DNA from: Albifimbria verrucaria
Lineage: Eukaryota; Ascomycota; Sordariomycetes; Hypocreales; Stachybotryaceae
Direction: 5' to 3'
Assembly (NCBI GenBank): GCA_020081605.1
Contig: JAHREC010000009.1
Location: 4,464,001-4,528,000 of the forward strand
Length of the DNA stretch: 64,000 nt
Made by a program: the position numbers and the translations under genes. Shown here one piece after another: positions 37,493 through 49,674 of this stretch. How positions within the stretch are numbered: the stretch's first letter is position 1; every line of letters begins with the position of its first letter. The notes under the pieces are model-generated. The model was not told where the DNA came from. It searched no databases and saw only the letters and a program-made list of their open reading frames with translations.

Positions 37493-40250
37493 TCACTCCA
37501 TCCTGTTGTACCGCTCCCTCGCCTTGTCCTGCACCTCGTTCACGTAGTCCGCGTAGCTGCTCTTTGTGCGCCGCTCTGCACGCTGCGCCGCGTCGCCTAG
37601 ATTGCCACCCTCGGCGCCGAGACCGACTCCTCCTGGTACGCGTTGGTCTCGACGACTTCCGTGCGGCCCTCGCCGTTGGCACCTAAGCCGGCGCCGGCAG
37701 TCCAGCCCATCTTGGCAAGCATGCCGGCGCCTTTGACGACGCCGGCGGTTTGCTTGGAGCTGCAGCGGTATCCTGCTTGACGGTCTTGGTATCGCTCTTC
37801 GGCTTGTTTGGCTGTGCTTGTTTCTTTGGCTGGTTGAATGCCTGTCGTCGCTCCTTTGCGCGGTCCCGATACTGCGTCTTGTCGGCTTCTTCGGCCTCAG
37901 CCTCAGCTCGCAGACGTTCGTCTCGTTTGGCAATTCGAGGTAGCGCTTTCTTGACGAGCTCAGGATCCTCCATGGCAGCCCTGTGTCTGCGTGACTTTTC
38001 GTGAATGCCAACCTCTTCCAGGTTCTTGTATCTGAACCGGCATATGAGGCATGTTAACTCATCTCTGTCAATGTAAAGCTCTACCTTCTCTGCAGGTGGG
38101 TCTTGTGCTTCATTTGCAATCGCCTTTGAAGCATCTGCACTCTCAGCCGCGTCCACTTTTGCAACACTAGAAGCACTATCAGATGGGGAGTTGGAGCCCT
38201 GATCTTAGAGCTGGAAAGAGAGATCTTGATAGGGCCTTTCTGTTCAAATACTTTCCCAACCACTTTCCCTGACTTTGCTCAATTTCTTTGCGATCATGAG
38301 ACTTGTCATCTGGGTTTGAGGAATTGGGAGCGCCCATAAGCTCATCGTGCTTTTTCTGCCACATTGCCATCTGTCCAGCCATTGGTACAGACTTTTTCGG
38401 CAAGGCACCGGCCAGACTTGCATCTGCCTTACGCTTTTTTGGCTTTTTACTCTCGTTTGAGTCATCCTCTGATTTTTTCCAGCATCGAGTGCCACTGGGG
38501 TTCACTTGCCACAACCAGCTGACTAGGGTAGGCATGATGATCTCGATATTTGACTAGGATTGATGGGTTGAATAGTGGACGGAAGGCAATGTGCTCCGTA
38601 GCAGGTGTGACAGGTCGTGATTCAGGAACGAAGACTCCCATATGTATCGTAGACAACGTAACCGCGCAGGCTGCCACCGTAAAAGACCTTGACATCTTAA
38701 ACTTGGCCAGTGCTGCAGCGGCATCTTCGAGGGTCCAGAATTCCACAAACCCATACTTGAAAGATTCGTTAGATTCAGTATCGCGCATCAAGAAGACTCG
38801 ATGCAGCGAGCCTGGCCGAGCGCCATATCCAGAGGCATCGTTTGTTGGAGCTGTCGATTTCAGCTTTGGAGCGTCCCCTCCCGTGTTCTTCGGCGCTTCT
38901 GGTTTGCGTAGCTCCAGTCGCTGGAGGTCTCGAGCAAGCATTTCTTCGTCTACAAACGGTGCTAGGGGTACACGACTAGAATCTGGGATGGCACATCAGC
39001 TGCATCAGCTGCACCTGTCAAGCTTTCGCGCCAATTGATTCCTTGATTTGAAATTAGTAAAAGCAATGCCATGATTGTTCAATGAACATACCGCCCTGAG
39101 AAGTGCCGCAGATCTTGCACACGGAGCGCGTGGAATAGTTAGAAAAATCACACTGCTACACGTTAGTTTTGAGTCTTATCCTGGGCCGATGTATACGTAC
39201 GGTTGGGCAATTCCAATTGGCGTTCGTGTTGGAAGAACGTATCTCTCCCTCTTCTCGGCTTCGAGCATAGTGTACGTATGCTGCGAAATGTCCCTCTGGC
39301 GCATCATCAGTTGGGTGTTCTAGTTCAACATAAACCTTGGGAAAATGCGCTTTCATAAAGGCAATGGCATGATCAGTTTGCTCAAACTGAAGGAATGCCC
39401 GTCTGTTCCCTGCATTCATGTTAGTCTATGCTTCAACTGGATAATTGCATTTCATACCTCTAGAAGCCGACACGCGCACGTCCACGCCAGGAAAATCCGC
39501 CGCACTCGAGCTGTTAAGAATGCTCTCTTGAAGCTACGATTGACAAGGTCAGTCTCTAAACTTCAATGACAGAGCTTTGTGAATCTCAAACTCGAAGGTC
39601 TGAGTACTCTATAGGTAACTTACCTCGACAGCTGATGGGCCAAACGGCAAGCCTTCAAGAATCACCGTGTCCGTAGGCGTGCCTGCTTCTCTAGTCCGGC
39701 TGTGCGATCGGCTTCTAACCCGAGGATCTGCAGATGGAGAATGGGCTGTGTAATTCCGTCTTTCACGGGAGGGACGGTAGTCTTCTCGCGACCCATCGTC
39801 GCCATAGCGCGCATTTCGCATCTCACGACTGGACAGCGGCCGCTCGTCATACATCCCGCCATAATCGTGGTTCTCTCCTGGATAGCGTCTGGAAGAGCGG
39901 TAATCGCCATCCCGGCGGGAAGAAGCATCGCCTGCGCCGCCATAGCGGGAATGACGACTGTTGTCGTACGGCATCTCCTGCGTCTCTTGGTCCGGTGAGA
40001 CGCCGTGAGAATCTTGCCTTGGAGGAGATCTGGAAAAGCCTCGGCGGTCCGTGAGGAAGTTAGCCGTCAAGCTCAAGCCATACACTACAGTGCCTTGATA
40101 TCCTCAGCTTCCTTCAAGCACGTGGGCGATGTCTTTACCCTGCCGCGATCGATAATGGGCATCCGGTCGGTCGTCGTAGTCCTCCCTTCGGTGTTCTCGA
40201 GCGTCGCGACTTCGCCCGCGCTCGGGGGCTACTCGGTGGTCGTCGTACAT
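37493..40250 (-). CDS. RBM5/RBM10-like RNA-binding splicing factor
   Basis: The domain order RRM, RanBP2-type zinc finger, RRM, C2H2 finger, G-patch is that of RBM5/RBM10, pre-mRNA splicing regulators in the nucleus. Six exons: 40250-40139, 40039-39624, 39533-39458, 39409-39201, 39152-39092 and 39041-37493, with introns of 48-99 bp. The product is about 809 residues. The N-terminus is an Arg/Ser/Asp/Tyr-rich tail. RRM1 spans about 163-260 (VILEGLPFG). The RanBP2 finger WNCPTCDFSNYS...CKICG spans 267-290 and is created by splicing exons 4 and 5. RRM2 spans about 310-430 with YGFVEFWT. The C2H2 finger LTCLICRFRYKNLEEVGIH is near 620. The G-patch GAGMLAKMGWTAGAGLG is near 730. The frame breaks at about 38967, 38474 (A run, probably two bases), 38268, 38187, 37752 and 37632; each is a homopolymer loss, and the corrected length is exactly 810 codons. 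Confidence 0.88.
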
Positions 40251-42605
40251 AACGGCGGCAAGCGACCAGGCCCTGGCTAATCAGATGAACAGAAGAGCAT
40301 GTCACGAGTCCTGAGTCGATGGATGCTAAAATAGAGCATCAAAGGCGTTGAATGTTCTAGCGTGATTCGGAGTTTAGGCTATACTGGTGTTTTGGGCCCG
40401 CTCTTCGGCATGCTTAGTCATTTTACAGCCGCAAGACCTCCTTACCTAAGGTACTAGGTATATCTACCTGAGTAGGTATGTTTGGGATTCAACAACATCA
40501 ACAGGACACGAACATATATACAGTTACACTTAGAGTCAGATTCGGTGTGTATGTAGATTGCTTGCACGGCCATTAAACCTAGAACTGCCACTGAACTGTT
40601 ACGACATACTCCCACGGCACAAGCTTATTCGCATTGCCCGTCCCAGTGCATCCGTTTTATGTAACAGTAGGTTACTTTGTAGGCTCGATTGAGAGGTTCC
40701 TCACGAGGATAAAAGAAAGAAAACGCGAAAACAAAATTGAATGAGCCGACACCCAGCCTGGAGGATCCCGATACCATTAGCATTTGGAGGTTTACGATCA
40801 ACAGCCAAACGGCAGGCTATGTATCCGTGACTCAACTTGCATCCAGCCAGACTCCACAATTCTTACCGGTCAAGTATACCGTTAGCCGCCTGGCTCAGAT
40901 TCCTTGCCGGTCCGGCCTCTGATTGGCTGTGGCTCCTACAGGCTCGCCGGTCAAACTGGTGTTGGCCAGCGTAGTCACACGTAGGAAACCCTGTGGTCGT
41001 GTATAAGAAGCCATGGCCTTCCTCGGAAGCAAGTATGAAGAAACTGCAAGTAATTGATGTGTTTACTGTCAACCGCTATGGATCAACCGAAATACCCAAC
41101 TATGACCAACGAAGTGGAAGTGGTATAGGCTCGCTGCCTCGACTACAACGCGATCTCTGCCATAAACCATGAGGAACCTATGGAAGAATAAGCCATGTTC
41201 GTGAACCTAACGGGTCTCACTATCCGTTCAACTCAGCCTTGCGAACCAGGTATCGTTCTCGCCTGAAGGTTGCTGTAGGTGTTCTGAACTACACGAAACG
41301 TCTCTTTCTTTTCTTCCTTCTACCCTCTTCAGTAGAACATTCTAACCTTTCGATAGTCTAGGAGCGAAACAGCAAGAGCGGAGAATCCCCTCAAAGCCAA
41401 CCAAACTCCCTCCCAGCCCTTCGGTCTACAATAGAAATTCCTCATAAGGATGTCAAAAATACTTCATTCCCAAGAGTCGAGGAATGGGTTTTAAAGCCCG
41501 TTGAAAATCACATCGCTCCTCGACCCTCTCACTTCCAGACATCGTTCCACCAATTAGCAATAGATATGGGATGGGACAACTCTTAACTGACAAAAAGAAA
41601 TACGAAGACAAGCTCGAAAATGGCGTAGGCAAATAAGGCTACCCTATACTACAGAGTAGCTAATTCAGTGGGACCCGCTGGTGATGTATGAGAAAGGGCG
41701 TTGCTCCTCGCTGCTAGGACTCTTCCGAGATTAATCTAATTGCTATTGCACCCTAAGGTCTCTTCACTCCGCTATAGCAGGACTTGCGCACTGACAGAAA
41801 TAGAGGTGTTTGCTATCGGTGCCGCAAACCAAGAAAAAGGTATGACTGTCTAATCATGCCGAATCCACGCTCTGCGACACTCTGGGTTTATCCTTGTGTT
41901 AAGGCCCATTTCCTTGAAAATATTGGATCAGGGTCTTGCATCTGCAATGATTGACCAACTACAGTGGACAGAGCTTAGGATACCAAAGAGCATACTTTCA
42001 CCTCTTTTTTTTAGACACTAATAGCTACCAGGTGTTTTTGAAGAATCACCTCTTATCAACGATCTCACTCTCCGGACCCTCGGTCTCAGGCCATATATGG
42101 AGGGTCAGTATTTAGTGAAAATTGTTGTGCACACAGGCTGGGTGCTTAGTACAAGTGGAATAGTGGAGAGCCAGCAAAATAGAGGATAGATATCTGGTGG
42201 CTCCCGATGTTGGCCTTTTAAAAAGGCTTATAACTTACATATCTCTTATTTACCCAAAACCATTTGTTCTGTCGATCTGGGAGCCGGCCACCCAACCTAG
42301 GTGACTTCAGGAACTAACAACTTAAACATCCACTTTGACCACCTCGACATGATTTCCACTTTTGGAATTATAGACTATCGCTTAGTCAGCCTTCGTCTGG
42401 CTCTACTGTACGTCACTATAGATGCACTCATTCTCTGGACCTGTCCCAGCTCAAAGTTTCAAAGCAAAATAAGCTCTCTTTGGTTGGGGACGCGATCGCG
42501 GGTCTCTGCCAAATCTCAGACTTATTTGTTATCTCGGGAACTGCCATATCCCTGTGTCTTGAACTTGTAAGACAATTGACGAATTGACTCATCCCTGCTG
42601 CTACC
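40251..42605. other. Long intergenic region between divergent RBM5-like and MoaE genes
   Basis: About 2.35 kb. I see no conserved reading frame, tRNA or repeat. It contains both promoters and otherwise appears to be unique noncoding sequence. Confidence 0.5.
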
Positions 42606-43143
42606 ATGGAGGAATCCAATGGCAGTGCATCTGAGATCTCCGAGGACAACTGCTATGTCGCTCTCACCCATGACCATCTCAACGCCCAGGAAATCATGGA
42701 CAAGGTTCGAAGTCCTGCTGCTGGCGCAATAGTTCTGTTTGCAGGTTTGCTGTCTCAATGTACCCCAACGGAAATATCCGCTGACCCTTGGTAGGCACAA
42801 CACGAGACAATTTTGCGGGAAGCCAGTCAAAGAGCTCCAGTACACTTCATACAACAAGCTTGCTCTGCGAACTATGCTTTCTATCTGCAAGGATATTTAT
42901 GCAAAGCATGGGCTCAAAGGAATCGCCATGATCCACCGGTTAGGGGCCGTGCCCATTGGCGAGGAGAGCATTCTGATCGCAGTGTCATCACCCCACAGGC
43001 AGGCTGCGTGGAGAGCTGGTGAGGAGGCACTTGAGGAATGCAAGGCCAAGGTGGAGGTGTGGAAACGGGAGGAATTTGAAGGAGAGGAGGGTGTCTGGAG
43101 GGCTAACCGCGACGGAGCGATGGGCCAGAGGGTAGACAAATGA
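42606..43143 (+). CDS. cnxH: Molybdopterin synthase catalytic (large) subunit, MoaE/MOCS2B/CnxH type
   Basis: This subunit pairs with the small sulfur-carrier subunit to convert cyclic pyranopterin monophosphate to molybdopterin in the cytosol, needed for nitrate reductase and xanthine dehydrogenase. Exon 1 is 42606-42744 and exon 2 is 42795-43143; the 50-bp intron has donor GTTTGC, a CTGAC branch and acceptor TAG. Splicing makes the family motif VLFAGTTRDNF + AGKPV. Further motifs are LQYTSYNKLA, MIHRLGAVPIGEES and the C-terminal KVEVWKREEF, with the lysine region expected near the active site. The frame breaks in GCGGGAAG near 42821-42823; one more G restores FAGKPV. The corrected product is 162 residues, normal for the family. 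Confidence 0.92.
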
Positions 43144-43329
43144 AGGGGCACGAGCAACAAGAAGCCACGAGCGATGAAACTAGTTTATAAAATCATGTCT
43201 GAAAATTCGTAACTAATCAAGTAATCATGGCCCTCGTGCGGAAACGTGTCGCTCGAGTGCATCGCTATATATGTGCTTTCGCTAGCCTACTCGATGTATA
43301 TGTTGGCTATGCTTATACGATAACTCGTT

Positions 43330-43859
43330 CTATACGTCTTTCTGGTAAACGGGCGGCGGTTCTTGTAATAGGTGGAACGGACAAGGCGGCGGGTGTTGGC
43401 CATTGCATCTTCCAAACATGACTTCTGATTGTTAGCCGAGACTCATTCCCGAATAACCGGAGCCAAATTGCACTTACCGATGTGACCGCAGTACGCTTCT
43501 GTGAATGTAACCTCTATGCCCAGGCCTGGTACATCGATTTCTTCAGTCAAAGCCGTCGGGTATACAACGATGCCATATTCGGAGTGCAGCACGCGCCAAA
43601 ACTCCAAGGGAAGTCTGTCATCTGTCAGTCATGCCGGGAAGCCTGAGCAAGGAGTTACTGACTTGTATTGTCCGCGCTTCACGCACGCATGTGTGAATAG
43701 ACAGACAGTTTCCAACGCTAAGCGGCCGTCGTTGATAGCCTCCTCGAGCTGGTCATCCTCCAACTGGTAGACCTTTCTTAATCGCTCTTTGGAGTAGGAC
43801 ATGGCAATAGACCAGCCCTTTGCTATCTTGCTGAGGTCTCTGTCTAGATACTCCTCCAT
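43330..43859 (-). CDS. Conserved-looking small protein of unknown function (142 residues)
   Basis: Three exons (43859-43663, 43614-43478, 43424-43330) join in frame with no sequence repair. The introns are 48 and 53 bp with GTCAGT/CAG and GTAAGT/CAG, the second with a CTAAC branch site. The protein starts MEEYLDRDLSKIAKGWSIAM, has a charged helical N-terminal half (YSKERLRKVYQLEDDQLEEA), a middle LPLEFWRVLHSEYG, and ends PPPVYQKDV. Five cysteines, no signal peptide and no membrane segment are seen. I recognise no domain. It is divergent from the ferric reductase's neighbourhood only by position, and no functional link is evident. Clean splicing and even codon use argue that it is real. Confidence 0.65.
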
Positions 43860-44692
43860 TGTTGGTATGCTATGGTGGTGATGGTGGTGGTGGTGGTGGT
43901 GTAAGTCCGATGGTATTATTCAATGCTGTACGAGAGGCGGTATAAATGCAAGATACCAGAACAAGCAACCTCCAAGAATCGAGAGAAAAGATCTGAGAGG
44001 ATTGAAATTGTAAATAACGAGGAGAAGGAGGATTTTTCGACTTGGTGGAAAGGACCTGCCTGCTCACATGTGAGCTGGAGGATGGGGTCCGGTCTCGCGT
44101 GCTGGCCATCAAGGTACTCCACCACCCAACGTCAGCGCACGAAATCGGGACCCTTCCAACATGCTTTGACGTAAACTGTGCACTTGAGCTCAAGCTATTC
44201 CGTATCGAATAAATCGTTCATGTGCCTTGCGTTAATTGTGCGCCAATCACATTTATTTGCTGGGCGATGGAACGACAGGACGCCGTGTCAGTTGGCCATT
44301 CACGGCCACACCATCGCTTTGAACTCTCCACGTTTGGAAGCCTTTTCGGTTCACAAGCTGTTTTGGTGTCGCACCAATAAGATAAGCCAATCCGAAGCGA
44401 AGAGGAAGTATTTTTCTGGCTCATGGAATGGCCGAGAGCTCATAAAGGGGAATCTTCTAATTTGATAATGATCGAGTGGAAGATAAGAGAGGATCTCATC
44501 CACCGTAGGTGGGTGAGAACAGAGTGGTAGTTACTACTCCCCAGTGTTTTCCAAAGAAAGCTATTCAGAAGGTCACAGTAGTTAATGACAATGTGGTTAA
44601 CATAGAAAACAATCGCTTGTGGTATCTCTTGTCCAAGAAACTTGGTATAAGTACAAATGCCCAACGCCCCCAGTTACATGACGGACGCATAT
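43860..44692. other. Intergenic region upstream of the 142-residue gene
   Basis: About 830 bases containing the microsatellite described separately, the promoter of the 142-residue gene and the 3' end of the ferric reductase transcript. No coding sequence is supported. Confidence 0.5.
43871..43901. repeat. TGG trinucleotide microsatellite
   Basis: A run of mostly TGG triplets lies just upstream of the start codon of the 142-residue gene. It would be a CCA-rich stretch in that gene's 5' untranslated leader. Confidence 0.8.
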
Positions 44693-47292
44693 TTACAGGG
44701 CGTAATTTTCCGTGTGTAAGAAGATTTCCTCCAGCTCATCATCACCCCAAATCTCGGCCTGCAGCCTTGCTACTGTGTTCGCAACGCCGACTCTCATCGC
44801 GGGTGGGCCGCATACGAACACGGCTGTGCGCCTGCCAAGGATCCCACGGCCGTCATTGCCACCCGTCGCCCATTGCTTGAGCATGTATCCAAGATCAGGA
44901 CGGCCATATTCTACACTCCAACCTCCGTCGATTTGGTGCGGTACGGGAAACGCGAACCGCATGAGACTCTTCTGGAACTCGGTTGGCGTTTCCGGGAAGC
45001 CAAAGTCAAAGCCCGAAGGGGGCCAAACGTTGAAGTAGGCCGTGGCTGCTTGACGTTGTCGAGATCGGTCCGCAGGTGAGCGAGCTCTGGAGCGCGAACA
45101 GGAAATGATTCTTCCGTCGGGCTAGTCTCGTGGGGTGGCTTCCTAGGCGAAGCAGGTGCATAATTGAAGTATGGACCGTTATCGACACTCTTCCTGAGTG
45201 GCGGGAAGTGAAATTCGCGGTTTTCTGCCTCTCCTGGATGCCCTCAGGATGTTTCTTATCCTCGGGGTATCCGTGGCCCTCAAGCCTATTCAAGGCATCC
45301 TCAGTAGGGGTTATGTTGAGACCAGGCGGCGGACCAGGCGGTGGAGGGGATATTGGTGAGGCTGGAGATATTTTTGTTGAGGGAGCGCGGTGATGCGATC
45401 CTCGTTCTCTTCGCGTAGCTCGCGCTCGCGTTGTGGATCGCCTTGGGCTTCTGCTTGAATAAACGCCGAATTGCGTTTGGAGGCAATCCCGGCGACGAAC
45501 CCATCGAGCTTGTCGTGAAACATGTGGCTCAATGCTCTCGTGTTAGGCCCGTGGACTGGTGCACTCATTTCCATGCCAGGCCGATTTCTGACTGCGCCAG
45601 TTACGAAGAACTTGCAAGTGACGCTTTCAGGAGGTGCCGATTCTCTGCAGATGCGGAGCTCCTCCTGAACCAGTCCATAGCCTCTAGCTTCTTCAGAGCC
45701 CAGACGACCACAACCTTTCTAGTGATGGCTTTACCATCACGCATTCTCTTAATAAGATACAGGAGCTGCGACATCAGGGCCGTGATGCCGCTCCCACCTG
45801 CAATCAAAATACATGTATCAAATGCAGCAAGGTCTCGACGCATGCCGCCATAGGGGCCATCGAGAAATGCGCGGTATGTATGGAAGGGACCCTTTTCCAC
45901 AGCAGTTTCAAGCACTTTACGTGTGAAGCCGCGGTAGGGTTTAAAGACGATGGTGCAGTCTCGGTATTGCTCACCATACTCAGACGGGAAATCCTCACTG
46001 CATAGGGAGGCAATAGTGAAAGGATGGTTCTCAAAGAGTGAGATGCCAGGCATGCGCAGATACACGTACTGTCCAGGCTTCCATCGCATTTGTGTTGGAA
46101 TTGTGATCTTGATGGCGTTTTCTGCCATGAGGGTGATGGCTGCTTCGTCTCCAACCATAAACGCAAGTCGCCAAGGTCGGGTCCAGTTGAGCTTGAAAAG
46201 TCTCATGAAGTAACATATCGCCCAAATTGCAACAGAGGCATAGAGGTATGACCATGACATGAGGTAGTTTTTCGTGTGCCAGAACAGAACGCCGATATAT
46301 ACAGCGGCAACGGGGATGTGAAACAAGATGAAAGCTTCATAGGCAATTCTTCTTATCCACGGAAGTGAGGCGATGCAAAGCCAGGCCAAGGGTACAAGGC
46401 AAGCGATGCCTGTTCCATATATGAGGCCACTGCCACCATCGAACAGTCTTTGAAAGACCTCCATGCCGCCATCATCCCAGACTGGCTGGATATAGAAGGG
46501 AACTGTGTGGACGAGGGAAAGGAAAAGGCACAGGTACGAGAGCCATCGATGGAAAACGTTCAGTCGTTCAGGCCCAATGCCAATGATGAAGGAAACAATG
46601 TTTGTCTTCATGCTAGTTGCAATAATCCATGGGGTCAAGGCGACGGCAATCATACCCGATCTGATAGCGATTGGTGGAGAGCCAAACTGAATGCTCTCCC
46701 AATAGAGTGGCTGTTGAAGAAAGCAGAAGAGTACAACGAATGCCAACGCAACCAAGACTGAGGTCAACACTGCTAAGGAAGAGAAGGTAAAACGGTGCTT
46801 TCTCCAAACAATGTCAGGAATGGGGCGATAGAAAACCCATCGAAACAAGGCCAGGGTATCATTGATGACACCAACGGAGGAGAAGTGCGCCTTGGGGCGA
46901 AACTGCTTCTCGCCCAAGCCCTCTGCCTCGGGGAAGAAATGTTGAACTGAATGACCTGTCCGGAGCGCAGCCATGGCTAGGTCTGTGTCGATGTTGTAAG
47001 CATTGCGGTAGTACTCTTCTACCTGTTGCTTATAGATAGCCTGTCGGATCTTGTCCTGCCAAAAGTGCCATGCGCGTACCAGGAGAACAAGGCCCGTAAC
47101 GGCGAGAGCAAAGTATGTCCAGCCAAGACCATACTTGCCAGACTTCGACCAAGGGTCGACAGTGTTTGCTTGGACGAGACCGGCGGGGCTTGTGGGTGTG
47201 AGGGGAATCTCGATGCGTTTCACGAGCTGGGTGAGTTCGTTGCCGACCTGTTTGGCCAAGCCGCTCAGAGCAGGCATCGCGTTGGGGGCCAT
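44693..47292 (-). CDS. Ferric/cupric reductase transmembrane protein (FRE family)
   Basis: A plasma-membrane flavocytochrome that passes electrons from NADPH through FAD and two haems to extracellular Fe(III) or Cu(II), usually for iron uptake. The start MAPNAMPAL is at 47292. It is a single exon, 867 residues after repair. Membrane helices begin at about 57-77. The four haem histidines are H248 and H262, H325 and H339, the usual 13-residue spacing. FAD motif: HPFT at 423. Nucleotide-binding motifs: GPYGG near 480, AGGSGIT near 499 and CGPPAM near 829. A Pro-rich, charged insert (about residues 625-745) lies inside the C-terminal NADPH domain, with PISPPPPGPPPG. Four single-base losses are inferred, near 45670 (TTCAGG), 45392, 45223 (A run) and 45017 (C run). 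Low-iron induction is usual in the family, but no regulatory site was identified. Confidence 0.9.
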
Positions 47293-49674
47293 GGTGACTG
47301 GGAGCGGTTTATGCTTTCGGTTCGAAGATCGGGAATGGTGTGCGACCCGGCGCAAGCTAGACGTCGCTCAACATTAACGGTAAAGAGGTTCCGGCGCGAA
47401 GTGACTTTGCGCACAGGCCCAGTTACGAATGCGATGGTGAAGTACCACCGAGGGAAGCAGATGCGACAAAAGGTGAATACTTCATATGGATAGACCACTG
47501 TAGTATCCTACCTAGTGGTGGCACCGATAATAAGGCGAAGGAAAGAAGAGAAGGCGGAAAGTGACGATTGGAGACCGTGCATTGACCAGGTGGGAGGAGG
47601 CGAGGGACGGTGAGGATATATGCTGGTGGCGACGCCGGTAGTCTGGGGATTGAGTTGTATGCAGGGGAGAGCGCTGGGATAGGCGACGGCAGTGCCGCGA
47701 TGGTAGACGAGCTAGAACAGGGGTTGCCGTGATTGTTTATGCTGTTGGTTCAAGCGTTCACACGGGATATTGCCATGTGGACAAAGGCCCAAAGCTGCGA
47801 CCTCACGTACCCAAAGGCACGATAAAGAGCAGCGTGGGTAGAGGTTGCGAGAAAAGCGTTTCAGCGGCTGACGGAGGCTTAATATTGGCTGCTGCTTGTT
47901 CGGGGCCTCGACAGGGAGGGACCGTCACACAAGCGAAGTGCAAGTTGGCGCGGTGAAGATGTGCGCCAGATGCGGTGACATGCAGGCCATGGATGAATGT
48001 GAATGCGACGTGTGATGCTGTAGGTGCGATGAGCTGCTCGGCACCTTGGCCCCTGGCTAGTAGGAGGGGGACCGGACAATGTGCATAGAGCCAGGGCTCG
48101 TGCAGAAGCTTGTCCGGGGTTGGCGGAGATGTTGGGGATCCCTTGGAAGAGATCTAGGTGGAGTGCTGCCGGCGGTTACTCTGCATGAGCTCCTGTAGGG
48201 CAAAGCGGCTGTTGTGCTGCTGCTCGTGTCGAGATTGCGAACTCAAAGGTGAACGGTTGAAGAAGCCACGAGGGAACACTTCTTGCGATGAAGGCCTAGA
48301 TGCAATAGTCGATTGGACAAAACGAGCAAACGTGACCCGGATATCTCGTCACGTTCCATCATGGGGAGCTGGCCAGCCGTTGGCCGAGACAGAGGAGCCA
48401 CCACGACGGGTTGCGGGCAAAGTGATGGAGGAAGGCATTGGATTGGCCACTGAAGAACATGAGAAATAAGTGACAGAGGAGCGGAGGCACAGCAATGGCG
48501 GTCCAGTGGCTGGCAAAGGATGGGGATGGTAGGATGAGGTGCAGCTGGGGGACCAATGCGGATGGCATGACAAGATGGAGGTGAAGAGGCTGGGCTGTGA
48601 TTCGGTTGAAGCTTCAGCGCGGGGAGCGGGTAGCGGATCCCTGCTGAGCGGGCGGCGCGGGACTAGCAAACGGGCGGTAAGCTGCTGCCCCTGATTGGAC
48701 GGCCTCGCTAACGACCGCCAAAGCCCCTGTAGCTGTGCTGGCCAGTGCTGCTAATCTGCCCCCACTTACCTTTCTGAGAGATCGTATCCTGCCATATCCA
48801 TATCCAGCCCATTGTGATGTGCTGTGGTCGGCTTTGCTTTGCTCCATCTCCTGTAGTTGGTGCTGTTCTGTTCACCATGATCTCGACGTCGTCCTGGACG
48901 ATGGGTCAAATAGTGGCGATCCTGTCCTAGCTTCCTCATCTATCGGAAATCCAGCACCAACACACAGTTGCAATGACATCCAGCTCTAGTCGATCGCTTC
49001 CTGCGGCTAGGATGATGGCCGCCCTAATGCGACTCAGCAGGATCTTCCCGAGATGCTGCAATCCCGCCGCTGTAGCCGGGGCTCAACCAACAATTGATGT
49101 TCGGGACTGAGCCAGAACCTTGCCACCGTCAAGGAAACTACCGTCAGCGTAGATCATCGACGCGGCATCTACGGGTGCGGATCTGTTCTAAGACACAATT
49201 GCTTCTCTCGGTCTGGAGGTTGGGTGTCTCTGACCGGGTCATGTCCCATGATTTTGACAGAATCGATATGAACCAGCACTATCCATACTGCCACCTAGTA
49301 CAGAGCACTGTACTTGGCCGAATTATAGGTGTCTGCCTTCTACCTATCTACCTCTATGCGATAGGTAGACACAAGATGGCTCTGTAGTGGAGGAATTGGC
49401 CCTCTAAATCAGCTTACACTCCCACACTAGCCGGATGTACCAAAGTACCTTTCTGAACAGTATTTCGTAGCCTTGCATACTATCCTATCTTCCCATTGGG
49501 TATCAGCACCCACAACCCCGCGAGGCTGTCCACCTCTTGAAAGTTCAGTGCCATCGACTTTTTGGAGCTCAAGCACGTTGCCTACTGGTGGATGAAAACG
49601 CATCATCGTTTGAGTCAACCCCAAAACTCATATTCACTCTTTGTCCGTGCCTTGCACACTCTCGCGCCGTTCCA
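47293..49674. other. Long intergenic region between divergent ferric reductase and rrp43
   Basis: About 2.4 kb. A 77-codon ATG frame on the minus strand (48614-48847) has a GTAAGT after RSLRK, so it could be a first exon, but nothing continues it convincingly. The rest is presumably promoter and leader sequence of the two divergent genes. Confidence 0.45.

Noticed and set aside
48614..48847. Minus-strand 77-codon frame with an internal GTAAGT
   Set aside because: Could be a first exon, but no downstream exon with an acceptor and coding character could be found.
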